DNA of 64,000 nucleotides, from positions 1 through 64,000 of the forward strand of contig JAQBXR010000013.1 in NCBI GenBank assembly GCA_027623295.1, written 5' to 3'. Made by a program: the position numbers and the translations under genes. This DNA is from Planctomycetota bacterium (lineage in GTDB: Bacteria > Planctomycetota > UBA1135). The notes beneath the pieces are model-generated. The model was given only the letters and a program-made list of their open reading frames with translations. It had not been told where the DNA came from and made no database searches. Shown in pieces: positions 16,170 through 23,617 of this stretch; the first letter of the stretch is position 1; each line of letters starts with the position of its first letter.

Positions 16170-17744
16170 ATGTCGGTACAGCACGAACAAGAAGATTTCC
16201 TCGCCCTGCTTCACGAGCTTGAAGCACGGTGCAAAGTAGACCCCTCTCTCAATCAGGAGTGGGAAGATGCACGCGCTGATTTCCTCAGTAAGAGCGGAGA
16301 AAACGTTCACACCGAGAATCGTTTTCGCGAATGGTTTTTGCTGGAACGTGTCTCGCCAACCTTAGGTTCACCACCAGCCGTTTTATGGGCTCCGGATGCA
16401 CCCGAAGTCGATTCCATTTGGCATCGACTTCTAGACTCCTTTTATGGAATTTTTCAAGGCATCGGTAATGACGACGAGGGTTTCCCGTTGCTGGAAGATC
16501 TTTGGAGCGGGCGTCAAATCCGGTTGATTGGCAGTCGCATGAAGATTGACGATACGGGAGTCATGGTGGGTCGTGTCGCTGTGGGTGGGGAGGAACACCA
16601 TGTACCTTTTCCTGGAACCGCATTCTTGATTGCCCCAGGCCTTGCCGATGCTTTAGCTAAAGACCTATCGAGCATTCGTGCAAAACAACCTCGTTCACGG
16701 CTCTCCCAGCAACAATGCGAAAATCTGCTGTTGCCTTACAGGGTTGCCCAAGAAGAGGAAAATCAGTCCACCGAAGATTTCCAACAACAGCTTCGTGAGT
16801 TATTGGAAGACCAAAACAAGTGGGACATTCCACAAGTCATTGCCTTACTCGAAAAAGAAGGGCCGCAAGAAACCCTGAACCAGATTGCCTTTGATTCCGA
16901 TATTGATTTGGAAGCCCTACGGCATTGCATCCATGGCTTAACCGCGCAGGGGTCGGACAACCCGATCAGCAGCAAGACTCCGGAGGAAGACCAAGACTAC
17001 TTAGATCCGAAAGATGTCCTAGAGGCCTTGGAAGCATTCGATACAGCTATAGAAAATGGCACGGACCTGGTTCAATCCTTTTCCGCTCTAGAAGAAAAAC
17101 TAGGGTTCGAAGCGGGAACCAGTGACCCATATCAAGAAGTTCTAAACGAGGGCACTAGTGCGGAACCAGTAGGCACACAAGAAGCACCCGGTAGCGCCAT
17201 GTGGATGGCAACCTATCTTTGGGAGCAGGAACAAATGGGAGCGCATCCGGGCCGAGAATCCCTGGAGGAGATCACCCATTTCCTTGAGTTCTTGCGCAAC
17301 ATATTCGGCCGCAACCTGGAAGCCGATGAAGTGCATCAACACCAAATTCTGGCCTATTTTTGTCAGGCAGAAAGCTCGGAAATTTTGACCGAACAACTTA
17401 GCCACCTAGAACCATTCCTCGCATGGCTGATAGAAGAACAAGGCGCCCTGATTCAAATGGATCAACCATCTCGAGAACTTATCCATCGGGTGGTTTCTGT
17501 GAACCAACACTGGTCTGGATCTGATTCCATCACTGGAAGCATGGCCATGGTGCAAGAGACGGACCCTTTACAGGTAGGCACCGATAGTGGAGATGCAGCC
17601 ATCGTGATGGGTTGGCCGGAAGGGTTTGATTTCCAACCTGGAATTGGTGATGCCCTGCGTGGCCAGTGGCGGCACGGCAAGTTTCAGATTGGAGCTTGGT
17701 TCCCGAAGGCCTTGATGCCAGCGGCAATCCCGACGCCGAGCTAG
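16170..17744 (+). CDS. large acidic protein of unknown function
   Basis: A 524-aa soluble, strongly acidic protein (many Glu/Asp runs) with no signal peptide or membrane helix. The first 190 residues contain a mixed alpha/beta part (GRQIRLIGSRMKIDDTGVMVGRVAVGGEE, here in part). Residues 200-450 are helical and Gln/Glu-rich. The last 50 residues are compact (AAIVMGWPEGFDFQ). I recognise no family. ATG 16170 has GAAGGA seven bases upstream. It is the last plus-strand gene before the DnaA-box region, and its stop lies about 50 bp from the AT-rich segment. Confidence 0.65.
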   Translation: MSVQHEQEDFLALLHELEARCKVDPSLNQEWEDARADFLSKSGENVHTENRFREWFLLERVSPTLGSPPAVLWAPDAPEVDSIWHRLLDSFYGIFQGIGNDDEGFPLLEDLWSGRQIRLIGSRMKIDDTGVMVGRVAVGGEEHHVPFPGTAFLIAPGLADALAKDLSSIRAKQPRSRLSQQQCENLLLPYRVAQEEENQSTEDFQQQLRELLEDQNKWDIPQVIALLEKEGPQETLNQIAFDSDIDLEALRHCIHGLTAQGSDNPISSKTPEEDQDYLDPKDVLEALEAFDTAIENGTDLVQSFSALEEKLGFEAGTSDPYQEVLNEGTSAEPVGTQEAPGSAMWMATYLWEQEQMGAHPGRESLEEITHFLEFLRNIFGRNLEADEVHQHQILAYFCQAESSEILTEQLSHLEPFLAWLIEEQGALIQMDQPSRELIHRVVSVNQHWSGSDSITGSMAMVQETDPLQVGTDSGDAAIVMGWPEGFDFQPGIGDALRGQWRHGKFQIGAWFPKALMPAAIPTPS

Positions 17745-17807
17745 TAGGGCTAAAGATTCAGGAAAGACACGTTCCCTTGGCTTCTGTTTCGCCCTCAACG
17801 TAACGTC

Positions 17808-17930
17808 CGATAATATATATTATGTTGCGATAATCCTATGGCGGGGAGGCTGTATGACCTTGAAATCAAGCTTTTTGACCCCTCTTGGGGATACTCCTGT
17901 GGATAACTGTGTGGATAACCCTGGGATAAA
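17808..17930. other. candidate replication origin / DnaA-binding locus
   Basis: The 213-bp gap between convergent genes holds two perfect DnaA boxes, TTATCCACA on the minus strand (17898-17906 and 17910-17918). Two degenerate boxes flank them, TGGGGATAC at 17886-17894 (7/9) and CTGGGATAA at 17921-17929 (6/9). All four have the same orientation at 12, 12 and 11 bp steps. About 60 bp to the left lies an AT-rich stretch with the perfect palindrome ATAATATATATTAT (17810-17823) and a second GATAAT at 17829. AT-rich unwinding element plus phased DnaA boxes is the layout of a bacterial oriC. Against this, no dnaA or dnaN is nearby and genes converge on it. A DnaA-titrating or reactivating site is the alternative. 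Confidence 0.5.
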
Positions 17931-17957
17931 CCGGCTACCGAGTTCTCACAACGCCTT

Positions 17958-18557
17958 CTAGGTGCGGCCCAAGAATAAAACCTTGGCCTCGCCCATCGCG
18001 TTGTATTCCACGCAACTCACTGACCCTGTAGGAATAACCAGATCATCCCAGGCCGGCAAATCCAAATGCATGGCGTCCGCCAAAACAGCTCTGATTGGAA
18101 ACATATGCGATACCAGAGCAACCGCGCCATCGCCGGAATGCTCCTGAACGATGTCAGTGAGACACGCCAAAACCCTAGTTCGCAAGTCACCTAAAGATTC
18201 GCCCTCATGGGCACGCCAATTCCAAGGATCCAGGCGATGCGATTCCCGGTCTGCTGGATATTGGGCATCTACCTCATTTGGGGTCTTACCAATCCAGCGT
18301 CCGCGGGCGATTTCCTTGAGGCCCTCGAGGCTTCTGATTTCCATGTCCATGCGGCCAGCCCTCACCTGTTCGGCCCCAAATTGAGCTCGGCTCAAGGGAC
18401 TTGCGTAAAGTGCCTGAAGAGGAATGGCTTGCAGTTGTACCGCTGCATTTTTAGCCTCTATACGGCCCTGCGGACTCAAATCCACCTCGGTGCCGCCATA
18501 AAAGGACCCATGCCGAGCTGGGCTGACCGCCCCATGTCGAATCAAAAAAAGACGCAT
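17958..18557 (-). CDS. histidine phosphatase superfamily protein (phosphoglycerate-mutase-like)
   Basis: The 199-aa product begins MRLFLIRHGAV, with the RHG motif whose His is phosphorylated during catalysis. It also has YASPLSRAQFGAEQV for the second Arg, EIARGRWIGKT, the second catalytic His in ALVSHMFPIRAVL, and the Glu in EGLKEIARG. Length and motifs fit the GpmB/CobC branch of small phosphatases. The substrate is not determined; CobC-type alpha-ribazole phosphatase, sugar phosphatase and mutase activities are all possible. ATG 18557 rather than the track start is chosen because it begins the first beta-strand and sits 8 bp after a clear -10. It is monocistronic, its 3' end facing the DnaA-box region. 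Confidence 0.88.
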   Translation of the reverse strand: MRLFLIRHGAVSPARHGSFYGGTEVDLSPQGRIEAKNAAVQLQAIPLQALYASPLSRAQFGAEQVRAGRMDMEIRSLEGLKEIARGRWIGKTPNEVDAQYPADRESHRLDPWNWRAHEGESLGDLRTRVLACLTDIVQEHSGDGAVALVSHMFPIRAVLADAMHLDLPAWDDLVIPTGSVSCVEYNAMGEAKVLFLGRT

Positions 18558-18565
18558 TGCTCTTA

Positions 18566-18593
18566 AATATACTCTCCAATCCGAGGAAATCAA
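18566..18593 (-). promoter_or_regulatory. promoter of the histidine phosphatase gene, probably leaderless
   Basis: On the minus strand TTGATT (18593-18588) and TATATT (18571-18566) are 16 bp apart, a strong sigma-70-like match. Only 8 bp separate the -10 from ATG 18557, so transcription should start at or within about 2 nt of the start codon, giving an mRNA without room for a ribosome-binding site. Confidence 0.55.
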
Positions 18594-18626
18594 CCAAAAG
18601 TGTTCCTGGAAAGGAACCATATGGCT

Positions 18627-18655
18627 TTTTCAGCCGGGTTTCAGGTTGGTACAAT
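18627..18655 (+). promoter_or_regulatory. promoter of the secreted HEAT-repeat gene
   Basis: TTTTCA (18627-18632) and TACAAT (18650-18655) are 17 bp apart. A start near 18662 would give a leader of about 36 nt containing a CGAGGAAA ribosome-binding region before ATG 18698. Confidence 0.45.
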
Positions 18656-18697
18656 CTTTGCAATAGTCCTTTGCCTCTAAACCCGAGGAAACTAATC

Positions 18698-20713
18698 ATG
18701 AAACGCTGGTACCTGATTTTCACTCTTGCGGCTGGATTCATATTCAGTTCCGCAGACCTCTCCGCCCACGGTGGAACCTATAAAGGCCCCGGGGATACCG
18801 TGCCGCCTGGAGGCGGTGGTGCCTCGCCTGCTGCTCCGAGTTCACCAAGCTCCCCCAGCTCGCCGAGTACTCCAAGCTCTCCAAGCTCACCATCCACTCC
18901 GGCAACCCCGGCGACCCCAGCAACCCCAGGTGGCCCTGCCACTCCGGGCGCTTCTCCAACCACCGGTGGCGGTGACGCTTTAGGGGCTGACCTCAGTACT
19001 TGGGTGTTCTGGTGGGAGTTCAACAAAGACCGCTTTCTTAACCTGAAAGCAAAGGTCCACGGTGCTGCAACTGTGACCGATGGTGCAGGCCCCTTAGCTG
19101 GCCTTGGTGCTGGTGCCCAAGTGGCTAACACTTTGGCTCCAACCACTCCTCAAATTCAGAACATCATTGTTCCTGCATTGTTCGACCTTATCGAGAAAGA
19201 GGATGATCGTGACATTGCAACTGCAACGATGATTGCGTTGGCCAAAATTGGCTTCCGCGCGGATGACGCACGCAAGGTGTTCGAGAAGCATCTCGACTCC
19301 CCGGTTCAGGAAGTTTCTGAGACCGCTGCTCTAGCTTACGGCATCATGAAAGATGAAGGCGCAATCCCTGCGCTGGAACTTCTTCTGCGGGACAGCAAAG
19401 AAGGTCAATCCATGACTGGCGGTTTGGAAGTAGATCTCCGCACCCGCACCTTCTCCGCTTACGGCCTGGCACTCATCGCTCGTGAATCTACCAGCGAAGA
19501 AGTCAAGCAAAGTGTTGCAGACACTCTCTACGATATCTTAGTCACTGACGATTCGGCAATCAAAGACATTCGCGTGGCCTGTGTCATTGGTATTGGAGTT
19601 CTAGATCTTACGGAACCAACCGAAATGGTACGTAAGCTTAGTGCGCTGTTGGATGAGCAAAAAATGGACGAATTGGTTCTTGCTCACATTCCAAACGCAA
19701 TGGCAAAGTTGTTGCGTAACTTGCCAGCTGGCGACGCAACCCGCGATGCCACTATCGATCAGTTCATCAAGATTCTCAACAACAAGCCTAAGCGCAAGAC
19801 GATGGTGCGTCAGTCTACGATTCAGGCTGTAGGTATGCTTGCTGTTGCGGGTGACCCTCGCAACGAAGATATCTTTGACATCCTTGTGCATCAGCAGAAG
19901 AAGGGCAAGGATCAGCAGCTCAAGCACTACACTGCCATCTCCATGGCCTACCTCGGCGTTGCCGATAAAGGTAAGACTCGTGACGATGTCACCAAGTTCT
20001 TGGTCGACAACATGGTTAAGTCCAGCACTCCATACGAGCCTTGGTGCGGTCTTGCACTAGGCGTTATGGCCTTCATGCTAAACGAAAACGGTGAAGCCAT
20101 TAGCCCATTGGTCATGGAGGCAACCTTGACCAAATTCAACAAGACTCGCTCTCCTGAACCGAAAGGGGCTTACGCAATCGCTCTCGGCCTGATGAAAAAC
20201 GAAACTGCTAAGACGGATCTTCGGGTAGCTCTTGAAGAGTTCCGTGAGTCTCAGTTCCGTGGCTACACCGCCATTTCCCTTGGCCTTCTCAATGCTCGTG
20301 AATACATGGGTTATGTCGGCGAAGTTGTCGACGAAGCTAAGCGCGATCCAGACCTGCTCAAGCAAGCCAGTATCGGCCTCGGACTAATGAAGGATCGCAA
20401 TGCAGTGACCAAGCTCTTGGCCTACCTCGCTCCAGAGGATGGCACGAAGCCTCGTCTTGCAGTGCTTTCTTCGGTCGCAACTGCCCTGGGTTTCATTGGT
20501 GACAAGAGTTCGGTTCAACCGCTCGTCGATACCATGGGCAATGATCGCCTGACTGAACTTGGTAGGGCTTTCGCCTCGGTTTCTCTTGGAATGGTTGCTG
20601 ACCAGGGCGCCATGCCTTGGAACTCGGTGTTCGGTGAAGACCTGAACTACCGCGCTGCCGTGGCCACCTTGATTGACCAACAAACCGGCACCGGCATCCT
20701 CGACATTCTATAA
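18698..20713 (+). CDS. secreted HEAT-repeat protein with Ser/Thr/Ala-Pro linker
   Basis: The 671-aa product has a signal peptide (MKRWYLIFTLAAGFIFSSADLSA) and a Gly/Pro segment. A low-complexity linker of SSP/STP/ATP triplets follows at residues 34-92. The rest, about 570 residues, is made of HEAT (PBS-lyase-like) repeats, such as AALAYGIMKDEGAIPALELLL and AISLGLLNAREYMGYVGEV. Such solenoids bind other proteins and have no enzyme motif. The Pro-rich linker probably spaces the solenoid from a surface anchor at the N-terminus. The start is ATG 18698, since the upstream part of the track ORF precedes the promoter. It is monocistronic with a strong terminator and synonymous codons typical of high expression. 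Confidence 0.85.
   Translation: MKRWYLIFTLAAGFIFSSADLSAHGGTYKGPGDTVPPGGGGASPAAPSSPSSPSSPSTPSSPSSPSTPATPATPATPGGPATPGASPTTGGGDALGADLSTWVFWWEFNKDRFLNLKAKVHGAATVTDGAGPLAGLGAGAQVANTLAPTTPQIQNIIVPALFDLIEKEDDRDIATATMIALAKIGFRADDARKVFEKHLDSPVQEVSETAALAYGIMKDEGAIPALELLLRDSKEGQSMTGGLEVDLRTRTFSAYGLALIARESTSEEVKQSVADTLYDILVTDDSAIKDIRVACVIGIGVLDLTEPTEMVRKLSALLDEQKMDELVLAHIPNAMAKLLRNLPAGDATRDATIDQFIKILNNKPKRKTMVRQSTIQAVGMLAVAGDPRNEDIFDILVHQQKKGKDQQLKHYTAISMAYLGVADKGKTRDDVTKFLVDNMVKSSTPYEPWCGLALGVMAFMLNENGEAISPLVMEATLTKFNKTRSPEPKGAYAIALGLMKNETAKTDLRVALEEFRESQFRGYTAISLGLLNAREYMGYVGEVVDEAKRDPDLLKQASIGLGLMKDRNAVTKLLAYLAPEDGTKPRLAVLSSVATALGFIGDKSSVQPLVDTMGNDRLTELGRAFASVSLGMVADQGAMPWNSVFGEDLNYRAAVATLIDQQTGTGILDIL
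18797..18974 (+). repeat. degenerate 9-bp tandem repeat encoding an SSP/STP/ATP linker
   Basis: The DNA consists of imperfect 9-bp units (AGCTCNCCN-like, then GCNACCCCN-like), encoding first SSP/STP triplets and then ATP triplets. The change of unit type midway suggests two episodes of slippage expansion. The copy number is likely to vary between strains. Confidence 0.7.
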
Positions 20714-20744
20714 GGCAAAGCCGCGCCCTTCTTTGGGCTACTTT

Positions 20745-20786
20745 CGGAGGAGACGCAAATGCGTCTCCTCCGTTTCCCATTTTTTA
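20745..20786 (+). terminator. strong Rho-independent terminator after the HEAT-repeat gene
   Basis: CGGAGGAGACGC-AAAT-GCGTCTCCTCCG makes a perfect 12-bp stem with a 4-nt loop, followed by TTTCCCATTTTTT. It lies 32 bp past the stop of the HEAT gene. The stem may also slow readthrough from the convergent minus-strand genes, but no T-run follows on that side. Confidence 0.9.
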
Positions 20787-20793
20787 GCTAGAG

Positions 20794-21540
20794 CTAATTG
20801 CCGTCGTCGAACTGGAATTCGGCAACGAGTTCGCGAAACTCGAGAACAACCATCTGGCCATTTTCATCTTTAGCAACAACTTGGGCAGCGTCATCTTCGA
20901 CACGTTTGATGCGGCATGGGCCACGACGTGGGGAAATGATGGCATCGCCTGGGTTGAGCCAAGGCAAGTCTGCTTCCTGGATCTCTAAGCCGTGGTCAAC
21001 CAGGTCGTCCGGGTGAGGCTCGCCGGCTAATCCGAATAGGTCGCCTGAGTCTTGCTCCCATTGGCGGCCCGATGAAGTTACTACCCGCTCTCCGGGCATG
21101 ACGACATCGACCATCGGTTCAGGCGCGGGTTCAGGCGCGGGAGCGGGAGCGGGTTCAGGCGCGGGAGCGGGAACTACCTCCTGAAGTTTTGGCCTACCCG
21201 CCAACATGCGCATCAAGTCTTCTGCATATTCGCGCAGAACCACGTCCTTAGTGACATCAACCTGTAACTCCAAACGACCCTGGGCTGGTTTTCCTACCTC
21301 GCGCAAATAAGCACTTTCGGGCATGGCCAAGACATCCCACCAGATCTCCTTGAGGAAGCTTAGTCCCAGCTGCCTGGAGTGTTCCCACTGTAAAGCGGCA
21401 ACGTTGCCGCCCGATGCCAGCATTCTCTTCAGCAGAGCATCGAGAGTGCCATTGGGGAGCTCGCGTGTGACTTCCCCACCACCTGGGCGAAAAAGCAACA
21501 ACTGGTCTGGTTTTGCTGTGCGGCGTAGAAAAGCGCTCAT
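20794..21540 (-). CDS. protein with Pro-Ala linker and a CarD-like C-terminal segment
   Basis: From ATG 21540 (MSAFLRRTAKPDQLLLFRP) the product has 248 residues. The N-terminal part of about 120 residues is mixed alpha/beta and unrecognised. A PAPAPEPAPAPAPEP linker follows, and then an acidic part. The C-terminal segment LNPGDAIISPRRGPCRIKRVEDD resembles the small beta-barrel at the start of CarD/CdnL/TRCF RNA-polymerase-interacting domains (GDxVVHPxxGVGxI). That likeness is suggestive only; any KOW/SH3-like barrel could look so. The ATG overlaps the stop of the preceding membrane-protein gene. It is the last gene of a six-gene run led by purM. Confidence 0.65.
   Translation of the reverse strand: MSAFLRRTAKPDQLLLFRPGGGEVTRELPNGTLDALLKRMLASGGNVAALQWEHSRQLGLSFLKEIWWDVLAMPESAYLREVGKPAQGRLELQVDVTKDVVLREYAEDLMRMLAGRPKLQEVVPAPAPEPAPAPAPEPAPEPMVDVVMPGERVVTSSGRQWEQDSGDLFGLAGEPHPDDLVDHGLEIQEADLPWLNPGDAIISPRRGPCRIKRVEDDAAQVVAKDENGQMVVLEFRELVAEFQFDDGN
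21115..21172 (-). repeat. short tandem repeat encoding the Pro-Ala-Glu linker
   Basis: Repeats of GGTTCAGGCGCGG and GGAGCGG units encode alternating PAP and PEP triplets. They resemble the expanded linker of the HEAT-repeat gene 2 kb away. Confidence 0.65.
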
Positions 21541-22052
21541 GGCAATAGGCGCACCGCACCTGTTGCCAACAACAACAAAAGCAAAACCGAGCCCAGCGGA
21601 TACCAACTGGTCGAAGCTGCACGATCATGCACATACTGGCGACGGGTTTCAGCCGTGCCTAAATAGGCCTGCACCGACTTTACGGAACGAGTCTCGGTAT
21701 CCACCCGTCCGGAAAAACGCTTCAGCCAAACATCGGATCGATCGCGACCTGCGGCAAAATTTGTGGGATTCCAGCAATCGGCTTGCATTGCGAAACGCAA
21801 GGCGTCGGGATGCTCCTCGGTAAGGTTGATGATTTCCTTGCGCACTTCGCCTTCTGCACCTGACCGTAAATATACAAAAGCACGTTCCAGGATGACCAAC
21901 TCATCGGCACGACGCGAAGCCGGCAAGGCTTCCCATTCCAAATGCAATTGCAACAATTGCTTTGCATCTACTGGAACCGCCGAAGAATCTTGCGCCAACA
22001 CCACGGAAGGCACAGCAAAAAAGGCGCACAGGAAAAGCAGTAAGCTCTTCAC
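21537..22052 (-). CDS. exported single-pass membrane protein, unknown function
   Basis: A GTG at 22052 overlaps the preceding stop (TAGTG) and starts VKSLLLFLCAFFAVPSVVLAQ, a signal peptide. The 171-aa product has a helical TPR-like middle and a C-terminal membrane helix (WYPLGSVLLLLLLATGAVRLL) with a very short tail. This order (signal peptide, soluble part, terminal anchor) is seen in planctomycete and Bacteroidetes proteins linked to BatA/aerotolerance-type operons, but that link is not shown here. The track's ATG at 22073 adds seven residues and overlaps the preceding gene by 22 bp. Confidence 0.65.
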   Translation of the reverse strand: MKSLLLFLCAFFAVPSVVLAQDSSAVPVDAKQLLQLHLEWEALPASRRADELVILERAFVYLRSGAEGEVRKEIINLTEEHPDALRFAMQADCWNPTNFAAGRDRSDVWLKRFSGRVDTETRSVKSVQAYLGTAETRRQYVHDRAASTSWYPLGSVLLLLLLATGAVRLLP

Positions 22053-23608
22053 TAGGGAGCCTCCTGCCACCACTCAATGGTCTGCTGCATAAGTAACGGA
22101 TTGAGGTCATCGGAAAACGGCATTACGCCCAACTTGGCTACGCCACCTTCCCGGGTTTGCCCAGGAAGACAAGCTGAGCCAACCTCTACCGGCACATGAC
22201 TAGGCAGCAAATCCACCAACTTGTGCAAAGATGGGAAAGGGAAGTCGCGACGTGCAAAAACCACCCAGTTCCGGCTACGAGGCACTCGATGCATACGAAT
22301 GTTGTCACCAAAGCTGAGTTCCAAACCTTTGCGAATGCGGTCTACGAAACCAATCTCTGCATCGATACTTGCGGTAGTTCCAAGATTCAACACCAGCAAA
22401 CCACCTGGCCGTAAATGCTCATACACCTCGGCGAAAAACTCCTGCGTGGCAAGGTGCAGAGGAATTTCAAACTGGCGGGCATAAGCATCGAGCAGGACGA
22501 TATCTAAGTCATCTCCTGCCACCTGTAAAAGGCTTCTGGCATCTGCGCCCGCAACCACTTCCACCTGCGCCGCGGCTTCCGCGCTTAAAGGCATCCAAGC
22601 ATTGCCAAGTTCCACTACAGCAGGATCGAGCTCCACCCCCACGGCATCCAATGCTAAGGGTGCCGCGCCAAACATAAGAGGCTGCATGGTGCTGCCCGCG
22701 CCAAATCCAAGAATCCAGGTCTTTAGGAGCGAAACATCGTCCTTAGGTAATTGATAGCGCGCATAAATGGGCGCCAAAGCAAATAGGTCGTAATATCCAC
22801 CTGGCCAAACTTGGCCTGGACGCCAAACCGATTGGAAGGAGTCCAATCCTTCATTCATTTGCAACCAACGCTCGCCATCCTCAAATTCGATCACGCGTAA
22901 GTGCTGATAAGAACTATCTGCGACCGCCTTGACCTCGGCACCCACAGGCAAGTTAGCGCCGGAAGCTGGATCTGGAATCATGAGCAAGGCCAGCGGCAAA
23001 ATAGCTGCCGCGCTAAGTCCCTTGCGTCCCCATAACAAAGCTCCTGCGACCAACAAGGCCACGCAGGTCAGAACCAAGGTCAAACGCACCCCGAGACTAG
23101 GAATTGCGTAGAAAGTAGAGAAAAGCACACCAGCTAAGGACCCAAGAGTGCCCACCGCAGAAATGTCTCCCGCAGCACGGCCAGGCCCGCGTTCTGCAGA
23201 ACGAATCTGCACCAACAAAGGGCTCAACATAGAGAGCATGAAGACTGGCGGCACGAAGAACAGCATGGCCGCGGTGAATGCACCTCTCTGGAATACACCA
23301 GCAGCTTCATCGAGAGTCAGGCCTTCGGGCAACAGGGTTTCGGCAAAGGGCTCCAGCAAGAAGATGCCCGAGCTCAATAACACTCCCCCAACAAACAGAC
23401 AAATAGCTGCCGCCTTCATCGGAGCTGCGCTGCGATTCGCAAGCCGTCCGCCTAACCAGCCGCCAAACGCAATGGACGCAAGCACCAAACCAATCTGTTG
23501 GCTCCACACCAAGGCGGAGGTACCAAACCAGGGTGCAAGCAAATGCACCCCAAGAATCTCAACGGCAAGCACAGCGAATCCTGCCAACCCTGCAGCGAGC
23601 AAAGTCAT
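22052..23608 (-). CDS. membrane-anchored spermidine-synthase-like protein
   Basis: The 518-aa protein fuses an N-terminal membrane domain of about seven helices (residues 1-215) to a spermidine-synthase-like Rossmann domain. The latter shows YQHLRVIEFEDGERWLQMNEG, the cofactor loop WILGFGAGSTMQPL, the acidic strand end VGVELDPAVVELG, and IVLLDAYARQFEIPLHL. Such fused proteins are common, but their aminopropyl-transfer activity is often unproven, and they may be general methyl- or aminopropyl-transferases. It sits 9 bp after the preceding gene, in the purM-led run. Confidence 0.82.
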   Translation of the reverse strand: MTLLAAGLAGFAVLAVEILGVHLLAPWFGTSALVWSQQIGLVLASIAFGGWLGGRLANRSAAPMKAAAICLFVGGVLLSSGIFLLEPFAETLLPEGLTLDEAAGVFQRGAFTAAMLFFVPPVFMLSMLSPLLVQIRSAERGPGRAAGDISAVGTLGSLAGVLFSTFYAIPSLGVRLTLVLTCVALLVAGALLWGRKGLSAAAILPLALLMIPDPASGANLPVGAEVKAVADSSYQHLRVIEFEDGERWLQMNEGLDSFQSVWRPGQVWPGGYYDLFALAPIYARYQLPKDDVSLLKTWILGFGAGSTMQPLMFGAAPLALDAVGVELDPAVVELGNAWMPLSAEAAAQVEVVAGADARSLLQVAGDDLDIVLLDAYARQFEIPLHLATQEFFAEVYEHLRPGGLLVLNLGTTASIDAEIGFVDRIRKGLELSFGDNIRMHRVPRSRNWVVFARRDFPFPSLHKLVDLLPSHVPVEVGSACLPGQTREGGVAKLGVMPFSDDLNPLLMQQTIEWWQEAP

Positions 23609-23617
23609 CTTAGCCCT

